From CAZTDD01 sp964612675 (lineage in GTDB: Bacteria > Hinthialibacterota > Hinthialibacteria > Hinthialibacterales > JAKPRU01): 62,257 nucleotides of DNA. The notes beneath the pieces were generated by a model, which was not told where the DNA came from, did not search any database, and saw only the letters and a program-made list of their open reading frames with translations. The DNA is taken from positions 1 through 62,257 of the forward strand of contig CAZTDD010000021.1 of NCBI GenBank assembly GCA_964612675.1, given 5' to 3'. The translations under genes were made by a program, and so were the position numbers. Of this stretch, positions 26,522 through 34,437 are shown piece after piece (within the stretch, counting starts at the first letter, position 1; every line of letters starts with the position of its first letter).

Positions 26522-27008
26522 AACGGGGAAGAAACCAAAGTATTACTGGGATGCTTGTGTCTTTATTCACGTGATTACCGGAGTCGAACTGTCAACACTG
26601 GAACCTCTATTAACCCGAGCACAGAATAAAACGATTGAGATTTGTACCTCATTGATAACTATCGCCGAGGTTGCAGCGACGCAAGATGAGAAAGAGAGCC
26701 GTCGATTGGATCCTGTTATCGAAGACAAGATCGATACGTTGTGGCTTCCATCTTCACCTGTGAAACTGGTCGAAGTATTCGATTCGATTGTTTTTCAGGC
26801 CAAGTCGCTGATGCGGCAAGCAATACCCAGGGGGTGGAGTCTCAAACCGTATGATGCGATTCATTTGGCAACCGCACAGGTTGTCAAGGTCGATCAGTTC
26901 CACAGCTATGATCGCTCCTTGTCCAAGTATTCAAGTATAACGGACTTTGAGATACTCAAGCCGACCACGTTACAAAGATCTCTCTTCGAAAACTCTAACG
27001 GCGAATGA
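26514..27008 (+). CDS. PIN domain nuclease (VapC-like)
   Basis: A 164-residue PIN-fold RNase. The four acidic residues expected at the metal site are visible: D13 in WDACVFI, E52 in ITIAEVA, D114 in PYDAIHLATA and D133 in SYDRSL. GGAG lies seven bases before ATG 26514, which decides this start over the longer open frame. It overlaps the upstream gene by eight bases and the downstream HAD gene by four. VapC toxins cleave tRNA or rRNA and normally pair with a small antitoxin. Here the coupled partner is over 260 residues, so a classical VapBC unit is not present. Confidence 0.82.
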   Translation: MPETGKKPKYYWDACVFIHVITGVELSTLEPLLTRAQNKTIEICTSLITIAEVAATQDEKESRRLDPVIEDKIDTLWLPSSPVKLVEVFDSIVFQAKSLMRQAIPRGWSLKPYDAIHLATAQVVKVDQFHSYDRSLSKYSSITDFEILKPTTLQRSLFENSNGE

Positions 27009-27703
27009 GTAACAACGCTAAAGGCTGGATAAGATCCTTTAACACAGACATGTTTGACACAATCCTCTTCGATTTCGATTACACGCTGGCGGATTCGGCG
27101 AAAGGCGTTGTCGAGTGTATGAACTTCGCTTTCGACCGGTTGGGGCTTCCTCTTACACCTCCCGACGATATCTGCAAAACGATCGGCCTGACTCTTCCCG
27201 AGGCATTTCGTGTCCTCGTGGGGGACGGACACGACGACAAAACCCAGGAGTTCTTCGATCTTTTTGTAGAACATGCCGACCGGGTTATGGTCGACCTGAC
27301 GGTTCTTTTTCCCGAAGTGCGCCCGATGGTTGAAGAACTTCGGAACCGAGAAATTGGCCTCGGAATTGTGTCCACGAAATACCGCTACCGCATCGAGACC
27401 ATTTTGGAACGCGAACAACTTCTCGATTCGTTCTCGGTTATCATCGGCGGGAATGACGTCACGGAACAAAAACCCTGCCCCGAAGGATTGCTGAAGGCAG
27501 TCGGTAGGTTTGACGGCTCTGTTTCGCGGGCGCTGTATGTGGGCGACAGCGTGGTCGATGCGGAAGCCGCCTCTCGCGCCGGGATCCCGTTCGTCGCCGT
27601 TCTCTCGGGGACAACACGACAAGAGGAATTCCATAATTATGATGTTTATAGGATACTACCCGGACTCAGTACACTCCCCGGGATTGTGACAGAAAGAAAA
27701 TGA
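27005..27703 (+). CDS. HAD family hydrolase, phosphoglycolate phosphatase-like
   Basis: A 232-residue HAD phosphatase. Motif I is LFDFDYTLADS (D23 nucleophile, D25). A helical cap follows. Motif II is at LGIVSTKYR, the motif III Lys is in VTEQKPCPEGL, and motif IV is YVGDSVVDAEAA. The pattern matches Gph/PpaX-type phosphatases. ATG 27005 overlaps the PIN gene stop as ATGA; an internal ATG at 27050 would start right at motif I and is an alternative. The stop overlaps the xylanase start by four bases. Substrate not assignable. Confidence 0.85.
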   Translation: MSNNAKGWIRSFNTDMFDTILFDFDYTLADSAKGVVECMNFAFDRLGLPLTPPDDICKTIGLTLPEAFRVLVGDGHDDKTQEFFDLFVEHADRVMVDLTVLFPEVRPMVEELRNREIGLGIVSTKYRYRIETILEREQLLDSFSVIIGGNDVTEQKPCPEGLLKAVGRFDGSVSRALYVGDSVVDAEAASRAGIPFVAVLSGTTRQEEFHNYDVYRILPGLSTLPGIVTERK

Positions 27704-28791
27704 TTGCTCTATCCAATGATCATGGTGTCGGACAGGTTCGGTCTATTCTTCGGAGTATGCTTCTCGTAGTCTTTGTCCTGCTACTTTCTTGCGTCGGTAC
27801 AAGCGAGGAGCGAACAATCAAGACAGAAGAAGGAGAACCTTCGCTTAAGGATCTTGCATATGCCCGCAATATCTGGATCGGCACGGCGGTCGGTGCGCGA
27901 ATGCTCCGTCAAGATCCAATTTACCGCGAGACCCTGTCCAGGCAGTTCAACATGGTGACCACTGAGAACGCGATGAAATTCAGTCGGATTCATCCCGTTC
28001 AAAATCGATACGCGTTTGAGAATGCCGATACGATTGTCGATTTCGCAGTAGAACACGACATGCAAGTTCGTGGGCACACCCTCGTTTGGCATCGTCAATT
28101 GCCCCGTTGGCTCACGGAGTGTGAATGGACACGCGCCGAACTCAACGATCTTCTCCGCGATCACATCATGAGTGTGGTCGGCCGATATCGCGGTCGAGTC
28201 CGATACTGGGACGTTGTCAACGAAGCGGTTGAAGGCGACGGTTCTTACCGAAAGAGTATTTGGTTCAAGACGATCGGTCCTTCGTACATTGAACAGAGTT
28301 TCCGCTGGGCACACGAAGCGGATCCGGACGCGAAGCTCTTCTATAACGATTTCCAAGCGGAAGGACTTGGAACGAAGTCGGATGCTGTATACGAACTGGT
28401 TGCCGACCTAAAAGCGCGAGGTGTACCTATCCATGGTGTCGGTCTGCAGATGCATATCGATGTGCCCGGTATGCCCGATTCGGAGGATCTTCGAGCGAAT
28501 ATTCAACGTCTGGCCGAACTGGATTTGGAGATTCACATCACGGAAATCGATGTTCGTCTCCCTCAACCGGCGGACGCGCGGGATTTCGCGGATCAAGCAC
28601 GGGTTTATGAAAACGTTCTTTCCACAGCGTTGGAGTCGCCCCGTTTCAAAGCGTTTGTCCTGTGGGGATTTACGGATCGGTATTCATGGATACCCCGGTT
28701 CTTCCCGGGAACCGGCACTGCTTTGATCTTCGATGTGGACTATCAATCAAAACCGGCGTACTATGCTCTGAAAAATGCATTGGAGATGTAA
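27700..28791 (+). CDS. GH10 endo-beta-1,4-xylanase, lipoprotein
   Basis: A 363-residue secreted GH10 enzyme. A signal with lipobox-like LLLSC (Cys31) precedes the TIM barrel. Substrate-binding TENAMKF, then RGHTLVWHRQLPRW, the acid/base Glu175 in WDVVNEA and the nucleophile Glu282 in EIHITEIDV are all present. FVLWGFTDRYSWIP closes the active site. It hydrolyses the xylan backbone. It is oddly the last gene of an overlapping run with a PIN nuclease and a HAD phosphatase; the four-base overlap (ATGA) implies coupled translation. Confidence 0.93.
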   Translation: MIALSNDHGVGQVRSILRSMLLVVFVLLLSCVGTSEERTIKTEEGEPSLKDLAYARNIWIGTAVGARMLRQDPIYRETLSRQFNMVTTENAMKFSRIHPVQNRYAFENADTIVDFAVEHDMQVRGHTLVWHRQLPRWLTECEWTRAELNDLLRDHIMSVVGRYRGRVRYWDVVNEAVEGDGSYRKSIWFKTIGPSYIEQSFRWAHEADPDAKLFYNDFQAEGLGTKSDAVYELVADLKARGVPIHGVGLQMHIDVPGMPDSEDLRANIQRLAELDLEIHITEIDVRLPQPADARDFADQARVYENVLSTALESPRFKAFVLWGFTDRYSWIPRFFPGTGTALIFDVDYQSKPAYYALKNALEM

Positions 28792-28854
28792 ACCGGTTCA
28801 CTGGTTCGACGTGGTCTTTGCGAAACAAAGCACTGACGTTACATTCTACGGACC

Positions 28855-29616
28855 ATGCCGAGTGAGGAACTTCTTTCCCAAGACCGAGACTGGTGGGCAG
28901 ACTGGTTCAACGAGCATTATCTCGATGTCTACCCCCATCGGAATCGTGAAAGCGCTCGTGCCGAGGCACATGCAGCGATTGAGTGGCTCCGTCTTTCTGC
29001 GGAAAACTCGGTTCTCGATTTGTGTTGCGGTTCGGGGCGGCATCTGTATTGGCTGTTCGAGGAGGGGATCACTCAGTCGGTGGGGCTGGATTTCTCGGTT
29101 GCTCTGTTGAAAGAGGCGAGAAAGAAGATCTCTCCCGAGCCGTATCTGGTCCGTGGCGACATGCGCCGCCTGCCGTTTTCCGGTTGTTTCGACGCCGTCC
29201 TTATGTTCTTTACATCATTTGGATATTTCGATACCGACGAAGAGAATTCGCAAGTCTTACGAGAAATCATTCAAGTTCTTCGTCCGGGCGGCGGGTACCT
29301 GATCGATTATTTGAATGCCTGGAAAGTGAAAGCGACCCTTGAAGCCGAAACCGTTCGGACACAAGGCGATTCAACCATCCACGAGATTCGCAGGATCGTG
29401 GACGGCGGCAGACGTGTAAAAAAAGAAATCTTCATCAAACGGAACGGGAAAGAAGACCGGTACGAGGAATCCCTTCGCTTATACAGCCCTCCCGAGTTAC
29501 TGGCGATGTTCGAGATTCTCGACTGTATGCCGGATAAGGTATACGGCGATTTTGACGGATCGGCTTTTCGGACCGACTCGGATCGTGTAATTCTCGTTCG
29601 TTCCCCGCGCGATTGA
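28855..29616 (+). CDS. Class I SAM-dependent methyltransferase
   Basis: A 253-residue methyltransferase. Motif I is VLDLCCGSGRHLYWL (about 53-67). An acidic residue at VGLDFS binds the ribose, VRGDMRRLPF is motif II and LRPGGGYLIDYLN is motif III. The C-terminal half has an antiparallel sheet typical of small-molecule methyltransferases (YEESLRLYSPPELLAMFE). It begins 63 bp after the xylanase stop, so it could be in the same transcript. Substrate unknown. Confidence 0.87.
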   Translation: MPSEELLSQDRDWWADWFNEHYLDVYPHRNRESARAEAHAAIEWLRLSAENSVLDLCCGSGRHLYWLFEEGITQSVGLDFSVALLKEARKKISPEPYLVRGDMRRLPFSGCFDAVLMFFTSFGYFDTDEENSQVLREIIQVLRPGGGYLIDYLNAWKVKATLEAETVRTQGDSTIHEIRRIVDGGRRVKKEIFIKRNGKEDRYEESLRLYSPPELLAMFEILDCMPDKVYGDFDGSAFRTDSDRVILVRSPRD

Positions 29617-29640
29617 TCCTCAACCCCCGCATTTATGTCA

Positions 29641-29778
29641 ATGTCATTAAGTTAGCAACATTCTTGGCGGTTTGCCGGGAGGGCGAGGCTCCCGCCGAGC
29701 CGAAATCACGAAAAAACGCGGCTCGCCAGGAGGTTCGCCCTCCCCTCGCTCCTTCTCGGGAACTTAGGTTAATGACAT
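29641..29778. repeat. 138-bp palindromic element, family A, copy 2
   Basis: The ends are perfect inverted repeats ATGTCATTAA (29641-29650) and TTAATGACAT (29769-29778). Internal arms are GGGAGGGCGAGGCTCCCGCC and its partner ending in CGCCCTCCC, with a second small hairpin beyond. It occupies the gap between the convergent methyltransferase and argJ genes. Confidence 0.9.
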
Positions 29779-29785
29779 GGTGCAT

Positions 29786-31000
29786 TTACGTTCGATGCGA
29801 GTAGTCCGAGTTAATTTTCACGTACTCGTGCGAAAGGTCGGAGGTCAAATACTCCGACTCCGAGGAACCTCGGTGAAGATCGAACACAATTTGTATCTCT
29901 TTTTGCTTGAATATCTCCGCAACATCGCTTTCTCGATAATCGGTCGGCGTTCCATTTTCAAACACCTTGATGGAACCAATCCAGAGTTCCGTTTTGTCGA
30001 CATCGAACGGCATGCCGCTATATCCGGCGGCGTTGACAATGCGTCCCCAGTTTGGGTCGCCGCCGAAGATCGCCGTTTTGACCAGAAGCGATGTTGCGAT
30101 CGTCTCCGCGATACGTGTCGCTTCGAGATCGTCGCGTGCGCCCCGGCAGACAATTTTCGCAACCTTGGTTGCGCCTTCCCCGTCATGCACCAATTGACTT
30201 GCAAGGTCTTTACAAAGCAGAAGCAACGCCTCCCGGAACGCTTTGCCGAATTCAGTTCTTGGTTGGACTTCTTCACTGGACGCCAGCCCGTTCGACATCA
30301 GGACAACCATATCGCAGCAGGAGGTATCTCTATCGACCGTAATTCGGTTGAACGACTGTCCGACGGTTTCCAGCAGCATCGGCCGCAGCGTTTCTTGCGC
30401 GACTCGCGCATCCGTGCTCAGGAACGCCAGCATGGTCGCCATTTTCGGATGAATCATCCCGGCCCCCTTGGCCACGCCGCCCAGGGTTATACTGCGGCCT
30501 TCGGCGTTGACACGATACGCGGCGTATTTGGGCACAGTGTCGGTTGTCATGATCGCGCGGGCCATACTTGGTCCGCCTTCCGGGTCGAGTCCGGCGATGG
30601 CCTGCTGGATTCCGTTCCGGATTTTCGGCAGCGGTAGAAACTCTCCGATCAGACCGGTGGAAGCGACGACGACATCCTCACGCGCGATATCGAGATGGCG
30701 GCCTGTGGTTCGGGCGATCTCCCGGGCATCCAAAAGGCCTCGTTCGCCGGTCGAGGCGTTTGCGTTGCCGCTATTTACGATCACCGCCTGCGCGTGGCCG
30801 TTTTGAAGATGCTCCATCGACACGAGCAGCGACGCACCCTTCAACTGGTTTGTCGTGTATGCGCCTCCGGCCGCACAACGCACCTGGGAATAGAGCAGCC
30901 CCAGGTCCAGCGCATTGTCTTTCTTGATTCCGCAGGTTACACCGGAAGCGCTGAAGCCCATTGGAGTTGTCACGCTGCCGTCAATCTTCTTTATGGTCAT
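29786..31000 (-). CDS. argJ: ArgJ glutamate N-acetyltransferase / amino-acid N-acetyltransferase
   Basis: A 404-residue member of the ArgJ Ntn family, which recycles acetyl groups in arginine synthesis by moving acetyl from acetylornithine to glutamate. The autocleavage site is KGAGMIHPKMATML, with Thr189 as the N-terminal nucleophile of the beta chain. NSGNANASTG and TAIFGGDPNWGRI are the other hallmarks. Full length for the family. GGGAG lies seven bases before ATG 31000. Cys and Asp choices that separate mono- from bifunctional forms cannot be judged here. No other arginine gene is nearby. Confidence 0.95.
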   Translation of the reverse strand: MTIKKIDGSVTTPMGFSASGVTCGIKKDNALDLGLLYSQVRCAAGGAYTTNQLKGASLLVSMEHLQNGHAQAVIVNSGNANASTGERGLLDAREIARTTGRHLDIAREDVVVASTGLIGEFLPLPKIRNGIQQAIAGLDPEGGPSMARAIMTTDTVPKYAAYRVNAEGRSITLGGVAKGAGMIHPKMATMLAFLSTDARVAQETLRPMLLETVGQSFNRITVDRDTSCCDMVVLMSNGLASSEEVQPRTEFGKAFREALLLLCKDLASQLVHDGEGATKVAKIVCRGARDDLEATRIAETIATSLLVKTAIFGGDPNWGRIVNAAGYSGMPFDVDKTELWIGSIKVFENGTPTDYRESDVAEIFKQKEIQIVFDLHRGSSESEYLTSDLSHEYVKINSDYSHRT

Positions 31001-31406
31001 CCGTTTCTCCCGTTCGCTCGATTCGTTTTCTGTCTGATAAGTATCACTGAATCGGTTGCTTCTGTAGAGTATGCCCCGCTTGTTCCTGACAATTTCGTTC
31101 TGATTGTGGAAGAATGTGTGGCGGGAGCGATGGTGGCGGGAGCGTGGATCGAGTCACCGTTTGAATCGCGAAAGGAGGAAATCAACCCCCTCTGCATCTC
31201 CCCTTGCGGCAGCCACGCAAGCGTGGCTCCTTTGGGGGAGACAACGGAACCGAGGCGTTTTCTCTTTTTCCTCCCCCGAAGATCGGGGGAGGCCAGGAGG
31301 GGGTTGAGATTCGTATCCCAGACTTTTTGCGGTCTCGTCAAGATTGGGGAGGGTTCGGCTGGGGTTGATAAACGTGACCATGAGAACTTCAGAGACCCGG
31401 GTTAAC
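31001..31406. other. Repeat-bearing intergenic region between argJ and the GT4 gene
   Basis: 406 bp between two divergent genes. It contains a complete family C element (31182-31307) and a half palindrome beginning GACTTTTTGCGG at 31321. Open frames that cross it come from the repeat. No clear promoter was found for either gene. Confidence 0.6.
31182..31307 (-). repeat. 126-bp TIR element, family C (intergenic copy)
   Basis: It begins TCAACCCCCTC and ends GAGGGGGTTGA, an 11-bp perfect terminal inverted repeat. Read on the minus strand it is nearly identical to the copy at 34988-35113, which lies inside a gene. Inner hairpins are AGCCACGC/GCGTGGCT and CTCCCCCGA/TCGGGGGAG. Confidence 0.9.
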
Positions 31407-32552
31407 ATGACAACCATGCGAATCGCATTTTTCAATTTACGCGCGCATGGGCTGTTCGATCCGTCGAACACGACCGTCTTCGGCGGGGCGGAGGTTCAGC
31501 TGTATCACCTCTCGACCGGCTTGGCCGCACGCGGCCATGAGGTCACATTCATTACACGCGGTCCCGGGCCGAAACAAACCAGGGTTGTCGAAGGTGTGTA
31601 TGTCAAAAAGCTGCCTCTGCGAACCGGGAGTTTTGGAAAAATCGTTACGCTCGCCGAATCGCTCTTCTCTCTGCTGACCTCGAAAAGCGATGTCATCGTC
31701 CAGCGCTGCGCAGGGATCGAAACCGCCCTGCTGGCAGCGGCGGCCCGCTTGACCGGCGCGCGGTTTTGTTTCATGAGTGCGAGTCTTCTCGATTGCCGGG
31801 ACCAACTTGCTCGGGAACAAAAAGGCTGGCTTTACAATGTGTATCTTTGGGGATTGCGGCGCGCGAATTGCGTGGTTTGCCAAAATGATCTTCAACGCAC
31901 GCTGCTCACAGAGAATTTCGGTATCTTCGCCAGTACACTCCCCTCCGCTTGCGCTCCGGTGGACGATACGCCGCCGGACAAAACCGAGGACGAGCAAAGC
32001 AAAGTCCTGTGGATCGGCCGCTGCGATCCATACAAAGATCCGCGTTCGTTTCTTCGACTGGTAAGGGAACTGCCGGATATTCCTTTCCGTATGATCATGC
32101 CGCCGGGCGAGTTTCCTTCCTATCAAAAGGAAATCGAGCGAGAAGCCGAAGGACTACCGAACTTGGAGCTGCGCGAAAAGGTCTCGTTTTTTGAGATGGA
32201 TGGGGTTTATCGCCACGCGTCCGTTCTCGTGAACACCTCGACCCTGGAAGGATTTCCGAACACATTTATGGAAGCGATGCGGGCGGCTGTGCCGATTCTC
32301 TCGTATCGCCTCGACCCCGGTGGGGTCCTGGAGACCGAAGGTGCCGGGGTGTGCGCTCATGATGATTTTCAGGTATTGGCCGACCTCTGCAGGTGTTGGC
32401 ATGAGAAGCCCGAATCGGCCCGTCCGTATGCCGAGGCCGGACGCGAGTATGTGAGACGAACCCACGACCGACGGGTGGTTGTCGAGAAGTTTGAAGAGAT
32501 ATTGTACCCCCGCCGGACGGATGGACTGCCCCGCCTGCGACCGTTAGAGTGA
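31407..32552 (+). CDS. GT4 family glycosyltransferase
   Basis: A 381-residue GT-B glycosyltransferase. The N-terminal domain has FGGAEVQLYHLSTGLAARGHEV. The C-terminal domain begins at VLWIGRCDPYKDPRSF and contains the donor-site block LEGFPNTFMEAMRAAVPIL, the GT4 EX7E motif. ATG 31407 is chosen because the family similarity begins at MRIAFFNLRA; upstream codons derive from repeat DNA. Likely a cytoplasmic enzyme of surface polysaccharide assembly. It precedes the pilus ATPase gene by 30 bp. Confidence 0.88.
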   Translation: MTTMRIAFFNLRAHGLFDPSNTTVFGGAEVQLYHLSTGLAARGHEVTFITRGPGPKQTRVVEGVYVKKLPLRTGSFGKIVTLAESLFSLLTSKSDVIVQRCAGIETALLAAAARLTGARFCFMSASLLDCRDQLAREQKGWLYNVYLWGLRRANCVVCQNDLQRTLLTENFGIFASTLPSACAPVDDTPPDKTEDEQSKVLWIGRCDPYKDPRSFLRLVRELPDIPFRMIMPPGEFPSYQKEIEREAEGLPNLELREKVSFFEMDGVYRHASVLVNTSTLEGFPNTFMEAMRAAVPILSYRLDPGGVLETEGAGVCAHDDFQVLADLCRCWHEKPESARPYAEAGREYVRRTHDRRVVVEKFEEILYPRRTDGLPRLRPLE

Positions 32553-32582
32553 CCGTAATCCATAGAACTGGGAGGATTCCGC

Positions 32583-33680
32583 ATGCGAGCAAAAGATCTG
32601 CTCACCCGAATGAAAGAAAAAGGGGCATCGGATCTCTATTTGAAAGTCGGCCTGCCGCCGTCATTTCGTATCAACGGCAATGTGATGCGTGAAGATGGTC
32701 CGCCGATCGCCGGCGACGAAATTCAGGCGATTGTCGACGACATCATGAACGACTACCAGAAGAAACGATTCGAGGATCGCCCGGACATGGATTTCGCTTA
32801 CGCCATTTCGGACGAGCTTCGCTATCGAATCAACCTCTTCCGTCAGCAAGGGCAGGTCGGTCTGGTGGCCCGCTTCATCCAGAGCGAGGATCTTTCGTTT
32901 GAACGTCTTCAGCTGCCCGATGTGGTTCGTGAAACCGCCGAACTCCAACGCGGGCTTGTCCTGCTAACCGGCGCGACCGGCAGCGGAAAATCGACGACCC
33001 TCGCCGCGATGGTGAACTACATCAATCAAACCTTCTGCCGCCATATCATGACCATCGAAGACCCGATCGAGTTCGTTCATACCGACGGCAAATCGATCAT
33101 TAACCAGCGCGAGGTCGGTTTCGATACCTCTTCGTTCGCGGATGCGCTGCGACATGTCGTTCGGCAGAGCCCCGATGTGATTCTGATCGGCGAGATGCGG
33201 GACACCGATACGATGATGACCGCGATTTCCGCCGCGGAAACCGGCCACCTTGTTTTGTCCACATTGCATACCGCGGATGTGTCTCACACACTCGACCGGA
33301 TCATCAACTATTTTCCGGATCATTTGAAGAATCAGGTCCGGCAGGAACTGGCGCTTTCGCTGGAGGGAATTATTTGTATGCGACTGCTCCGCCGACGCGA
33401 TCAAGAGGGCCGTATTCCCGCCACCGAGATTCTGCGTGCCACGCCCAGTGTCCGCAAAGCGCTGCTCGAGGGCGAACTATGGCGGCTGAAGGAACTGATG
33501 CAAAAAGGCGGGGAAATCGGTATGCATACGTTCAATCAGGATCTGTTGCGGCTGTTCCGCGACGGGCTGATCGAATTCGATGACGCCTTGGCGGCCGCGA
33601 CCAACCCGGACGAGTTCAAACTCAACGCCCAGGGGATGTTTACCGGTACCGATTCTCTCGGCATGTTCCAACCGCGATGA
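32583..33680 (+). CDS. PilT/PilU-family type IV pilus retraction ATPase
   Basis: A 365-residue hexameric ATPase that powers pilus retraction. The order is the N-terminal PAS-like domain (ASDLYLKVGLPP), Walker A GATGSGKS (130-137), Asp box IEDPIE (158-163), Walker B DVILIGEMRD (198-207) and His box TGHLVLSTLHTA (220-231). The C-terminus reads LKELMQKGGEIGMHTFNQ and lacks the AIRNLIRE motif of PilT, which is closer to PilU. GGGAGGA lies six bases before ATG 32583. The PilZ protein at 36916 and the pseudopilin at 48730 fit a type IV pilus system encoded elsewhere. Confidence 0.92.
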   Translation: MRAKDLLTRMKEKGASDLYLKVGLPPSFRINGNVMREDGPPIAGDEIQAIVDDIMNDYQKKRFEDRPDMDFAYAISDELRYRINLFRQQGQVGLVARFIQSEDLSFERLQLPDVVRETAELQRGLVLLTGATGSGKSTTLAAMVNYINQTFCRHIMTIEDPIEFVHTDGKSIINQREVGFDTSSFADALRHVVRQSPDVILIGEMRDTDTMMTAISAAETGHLVLSTLHTADVSHTLDRIINYFPDHLKNQVRQELALSLEGIICMRLLRRRDQEGRIPATEILRATPSVRKALLEGELWRLKELMQKGGEIGMHTFNQDLLRLFRDGLIEFDDALAAATNPDEFKLNAQGMFTGTDSLGMFQPR

Positions 33681-33705
33681 TGTGTGTCGGAGATACATCG
33701 TCACC

Positions 33706-33850
33706 GATCGTCATGGCGAGCCACGGACCGTCGGAGCCGGTGATTTGAGAAAGAAAACATGCTCGGTATCCGTCATGGCGAGCGAAGCGTGGCCATCTCG
33801 CCGTTATGCGCCAGCCGATGAGATTGCTTCGCTTCGCTCGCAATGACGGT
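33706..33850. repeat. Interspersed repeat, family D (inverted copy)
   Basis: Contains GTCATGGCGAGCCACGGACC, GTCATGGCGAGCGAAGCGTG and a third module ending CTCGCAATGACGG. Together they are the reverse complement of the modules at 28-175. Confidence 0.75.
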
Positions 33851-33875
33851 CGTGAGAGGATGAGAAGAAACAAGG

Positions 33876-33954
33876 GTAGGGTGGGTTAGCGGAGCATAGA
33901 AAACCAGAAGCTCTCAACGCTGCGACCTTCGTTAGCGAGGCGTAACCCACCAAC
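33876..33954. repeat. Palindromic GTAGGGTGGGTTAGCG repeat
   Basis: Starts GTAGGGTGGGTTAGCGG and ends CGAGGCGTAACCCACCAAC, giving complementary ends (GGTGGGTTA/TAACCCACC). It resembles family B but with a different centre. It is followed at once by the ribosome binding site of the YjbQ gene. Confidence 0.7.
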
Positions 33955-33971
33955 AAGGCTGGAGGAAACCG

Positions 33972-34385
33972 ATGAACTTCCATACCGAATACTTGACCTT
34001 CAACACAAAAAAGCGCCGCGAGTATATCAATATTACGTCGGAAGTCAGCGCGGCGGTCGGCAAAAGCGGGGTCCGTGAGGGGATGGTCCTTGTATCCGCA
34101 ATGCACATCACAGCCGGCGTGTATGTCAACGACGCGGAATCCGGGTTGATCCAGGATATCGACGACTGGCTCGACAAACTTGCCCCGCAAGGTCCTGACT
34201 ACCGCCACCACCGCACCGGCGAAGATAACGGCGACGCACATCTCAAAAACCTTCTTGTCGGCAACCAAATCATTCTGCCGATTACGAACGGCGATCTCGA
34301 TTTGGGACCGTGGCAGCAGGTCTATTACGCGGAATTTGACGGCCGCCGAAAGAAACGATTGATTATCAAAGTCATGGGAGAATAA
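33972..34385 (+). CDS. YjbQ family protein (UPF0047)
   Basis: A 137-residue single-domain protein. The signature residues of UPF0047 are present: MHITAGVYVNDAESGL, YRHHRTGEDNGDAHLKN and GPWQQVYYAEFDGRR. The His/Asp cluster forms the presumed active site. Some members show weak thiamine-phosphate synthase activity, but the physiological role is unsettled. GGAGGA lies six bases before ATG 33972. The downstream membrane-protein gene starts 52 bp later. Confidence 0.93.
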   Translation: MNFHTEYLTFNTKKRREYINITSEVSAAVGKSGVREGMVLVSAMHITAGVYVNDAESGLIQDIDDWLDKLAPQGPDYRHHRTGEDNGDAHLKNLLVGNQIILPITNGDLDLGPWQQVYYAEFDGRRKKRLIIKVMGE

Positions 34386-34437
34386 CATCCCGCGCGGACT
34401 CCGGCCTTCGTGTTCGCGACAAAATACCGGAAGTGCG

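Noticed and set aside
29777..30637. 286-codon plus-strand frame antisense to argJ
   Set aside because: argJ is a certain gene on the other strand; the frame has no protein features.
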